Below, piece by piece: positions 41,301-42,059 of a DNA stretch of 42,059 nt; positions within the stretch are counted from its first letter, which is position 1, and every line of letters starts with the position of its first letter. The notes under the pieces were generated by a model that saw only the letters and a list, made by a program, of their open reading frames with translations, did no database searches and had not been told where the DNA came from. Location of the stretch: positions 1 to 42,059 of the forward strand of contig JAHISB010000032.1 in NCBI GenBank assembly GCA_018818425.1, written 5' to 3'. Origin of the DNA: Patescibacteria group bacterium (GTDB lineage: Bacteria; Patescibacteriota; Patescibacteriia; UBA1558; UBA10009). The position numbers and the translations under genes are program-made.

Positions 41301-42059
41301 AGCTACCGGCACCACCCCTGGCTTTACTATCAGACAAGGAGGAACAGGAGATATCTTTAATCTCTATGACGCAGATACCGAAGTTCTAACTGTTTTAGAC
41401 GGGGGCAATGTGGGCATCGGCACCACCACACCGGCAGCTCAATTATCTGTCCATGTCCCGACTGCCGCAGAAACCGCTATTATGGTTGACAGCGTGGTCG
41501 GCTACTCCAGCAACTTTTTAGACCTTAAAGTGGCTTCTTCCACCGTATTTCTTATCGATTCAACGGGAACCATTACCTCTGGCTCCTGGACCGCCACAGT
41601 GATTGAAGAAATATACGGCGGCACCGGTCAAAGCAGTTATGCTGCCGGCGATATTCTTTATGCTGGTGGCGCTGATTCACTCACCCGTTTAGCCAAAGGA
41701 GCAGACGGCAAGGTCTTAAAGTTAGCAGGCGGCGTTCCCACCTGGGCAGATGATAATAGCGGCAGTGGCGGTAGTCCTAGTTTTTGGTCAACTACAACCA
41801 ATAACAGAATTGTTTATCCAATAGATACTACCGATATAGTAGTAATTGGAGATAATGCCACCAGAACCACCAGCTCTATTTTTGAAGTTATTGGTTCATC
41901 ATATTTTTCTAATAATGTCGGCATCGGCACCACCACCCCGGCGGCCCGTCTTTCGGTAGCCGGCGGCTCTTCGCCCATGATTATGGTTGACGCCCCTTCT
42001 GGCTTCACCAATAATCTTTTAGACCTTAAAGTGGCTTCTTCCTCCAAATTCACCATTAA
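38359..42059 (+). CDS. Giant surface protein, 5' part: excisionase-type HTH, membrane segment, collagen-like and fibre-like repeats
   Basis: Open from ATG 38359 to the window edge (at least 1233 residues; absent from the ORF track because no stop is reached). Residues about 31-82 (EYISLSRAAELCSYSQEYLSLLSRKGQI ... MGRNWFITKRVLFEYVEK) are a MerR/excisionase-type HTH. A hydrophobic segment, ATILLLLFTLTFSSIIYA, follows at about 170-188, so the HTH should stay in the cytoplasm. A helical stalk of about 390 residues leads to a collagen-like run (about 587-627: GPQGPAGFAGPQGLPGELG...). Then come Gly/Thr/Ser-rich beta repeats with NVGIGTTTP at about 855, 1016 and 1186, each followed by LDLKVASS, resembling phage tail-fibre and trimeric adhesin shafts. 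Likely an adhesin or attachment fibre. The TATCGGATA motif overlaps its first codons. Confidence 0.88.
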   Translation, partial: MPKTNKERKTKISDITESGQIDNKLKDEELDEYISLSRAAELCSYSQEYLSLLSRKGQINSKKMGRNWFITKRVLFEYVEKNSADQKGNKKGELAESIKKKYYFYDNLLTKSIKESVRLILESVNQRIVQGISKKLFHRLKGFFAKLNAQEKVVASFVSRQSTLKTLRQATILLLLFTLTFSSIIYAPEAMAHYQDGLVKLKKLTDATLGRSLRATEDSLQKTFEIYRDTLAFIKDPSSLDFKTGFNLLGQGFEKLGSDTILDALVLSDKLSDKFLAGVTGNLNWLSANSQKVAIKITATPGIFALNQGENFSNLFSRLTAQINHRQQLALGGASRSVNRLFSRTGSILEDRASSLLRVAQNYFGTKLAFIEKPGLKLEPQIAGVYEQRQESKIDQRIQDFFFEVYLKPDQYLDRKEEMSKYETNQRVQDLFAEVYGGYEKYPEPEKLVKSSRENILNAVAATFVGDLKELSQFVQRAVERVSEIPDQLARRSQTTKVKSAALGSVIKAAGEALSFITDSSLVEFKKQLKDLALASQRLYKNIWLGADTRFVKSDEYLTDEIQTLLGQLSESFQSIKDGEGKLVYMQGPQGPAGFAGPQGLPGELGLPGPAGSPGEPGLQGEKGQDGLAFGNNTYNYGGTVVYGGDTVVVQSLSAIDSLAVGGGGLGVGGNLTVGGNTQLGNNSGDTLTVSGPATFQDSVNINGSLTAANATISGLLTVNDNSTFNDSIVIYSTSLPQVKIGYNTLNYWQSSTDSSGRTTFDAVGTSTDNFLFYDEVAITAASTSAFKVAAAGATTTFVVDTVNLNVGIGTSTPNYNLDVSGNINFTGNLYQAGSIFTSGGGYWTQTGNDLYYLTGNVGIGTTSPAALLSLAGTTSPMIMVDAPSGYANRLFDLKVASSSVFTINQAGTITTNLDIGGLATITAATGNFITAGNINATGTLSVTGNTKLFSNIEVLGTVTLGDTNWNDNDLLTVYATSTFSATGTTPGFTIRQGGTGDIFNLYDADTEVLTVLDGGNVGIGTTTPAAQLSVHVPTAAETAIMVDSVVGYSSNFLDLKVASSTVFLIDSTGTITSGSWTATVIEEIYGGTGQSSYAAGDILYAGGADSLTRLAKGADGKVLKLAGGVPTWADDNSGSGGSPSFWSTTTNNRIVYPIDTTDIVVIGDNATRTTSSIFEVIGSSYFSNNVGIGTTTPAARLSVAGGSSPMIMVDAPSGFTNNLLDLKVASSSKFTI
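40926..42059 (+). repeat. Internal fibre repeats of the giant gene
   Basis: Three units start GGCATCGGCACCAC-like (NVGIGTT) at about 40926, 41407 and 41917. The first and third share an identical stretch, TCGCCCATGATTATGGTTGA, continuing to CGCCCCTTCTGG, although the bases around it differ, which suggests recent gene conversion. Confidence 0.8.

Noticed and set aside
40085-42056. Minus-strand ORFs under the giant gene
   Set aside because: Shadows of the repetitive, Gly/Thr-rich plus-strand frame (repeated PVALMLPAV-type strings mirror the fibre repeats).
1-42059. CRISPR array
   Set aside because: No regularly spaced repeats with unique spacers and no cas genes. The TATCGGATA motifs are irregular and in both orientations.

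Overview
The window looks like a chromosomal segment of a small-genome bacterium of the Candidate Phyla Radiation (Patescibacteria, Parcubacteria-like). This is an inference from several things seen together: low GC, short versions of universal proteins (AlaRS without its C-terminal domain, RNA polymerase alpha without its CTD), very short gene spacers filled with palindromic 'word' repeats, a divergent tmRNA, and a giant surface protein with an N-terminal HTH. TGA is used as a stop (rpmJ, alaS), so UGA recoding of the Gracilibacteria type does not apply.

Layout. (1) 1-7.4 kb is an accessory island. A three-gene minus-strand operon (Fic protein, type IIG-like restriction-methylation protein, unknown membrane-anchored protein) lies between a large folded repeat (1-263) and a half copy of that repeat (5912-5996). 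The half copy sits next to a tyrosine recombinase gene that reads away from the operon. The topology resembles an integron: outward-reading recombinase, att-like site, cassette genes reading away from it, folded site at the 3' end. The recombinase, however, is Xer-like and not a typical IntI. (2) 7.4-16.5 kb is housekeeping: mnmA, a YjdF-like membrane protein, alaS, then infA-rpmJ-rpsM-rpsK-rpsD-rpoA-rplQ-rplM-rpsI, closed by a strong terminator. (3) 16.7-25.8 kb is a surface-polysaccharide locus: Wzx-like flippase, a small HEXXH protein, five glycosyltransferases and a Wzy/O-antigen ligase-like protein. (4) 25.8-31.4 kb holds gatC, gatA, a DedA-family protein, a DsbA-like thioredoxin protein, lgt, a convergent polyprenyl-phosphate sugar transferase (likely first step of glycan assembly) and an MTH1-like Nudix hydrolase. 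(5) 31.6-36.6 kb is a minus-strand translation cluster: argS, smpB, tmRNA, infC, rpmI, rplT and tRNA-Asp, ending in an M23-type peptidase. (6) 36.6-38.36 kb is a long intergenic region with about ten copies of a TAATATCGGATA motif, one of two copies of a 130-bp MITE-like element, DnaA-box-like words and possible structured RNAs. (7) 38.36 kb to the end is the 5' part of a giant gene: excisionase-type HTH, membrane segment, collagen-like Gly-X-Y stretch, then fibre-like repeats.

The main candidates for something undescribed are the integron-like mobile defence cassette with its stem-swapped hairpins, the RpoA whose DNA-binding CTD is replaced by a charged tail ending in an AT-hook, the HTH/transmembrane/collagen/fibre protein preceded by its motif array, and the tmRNA with coordinated changes in its D- and T-regions.
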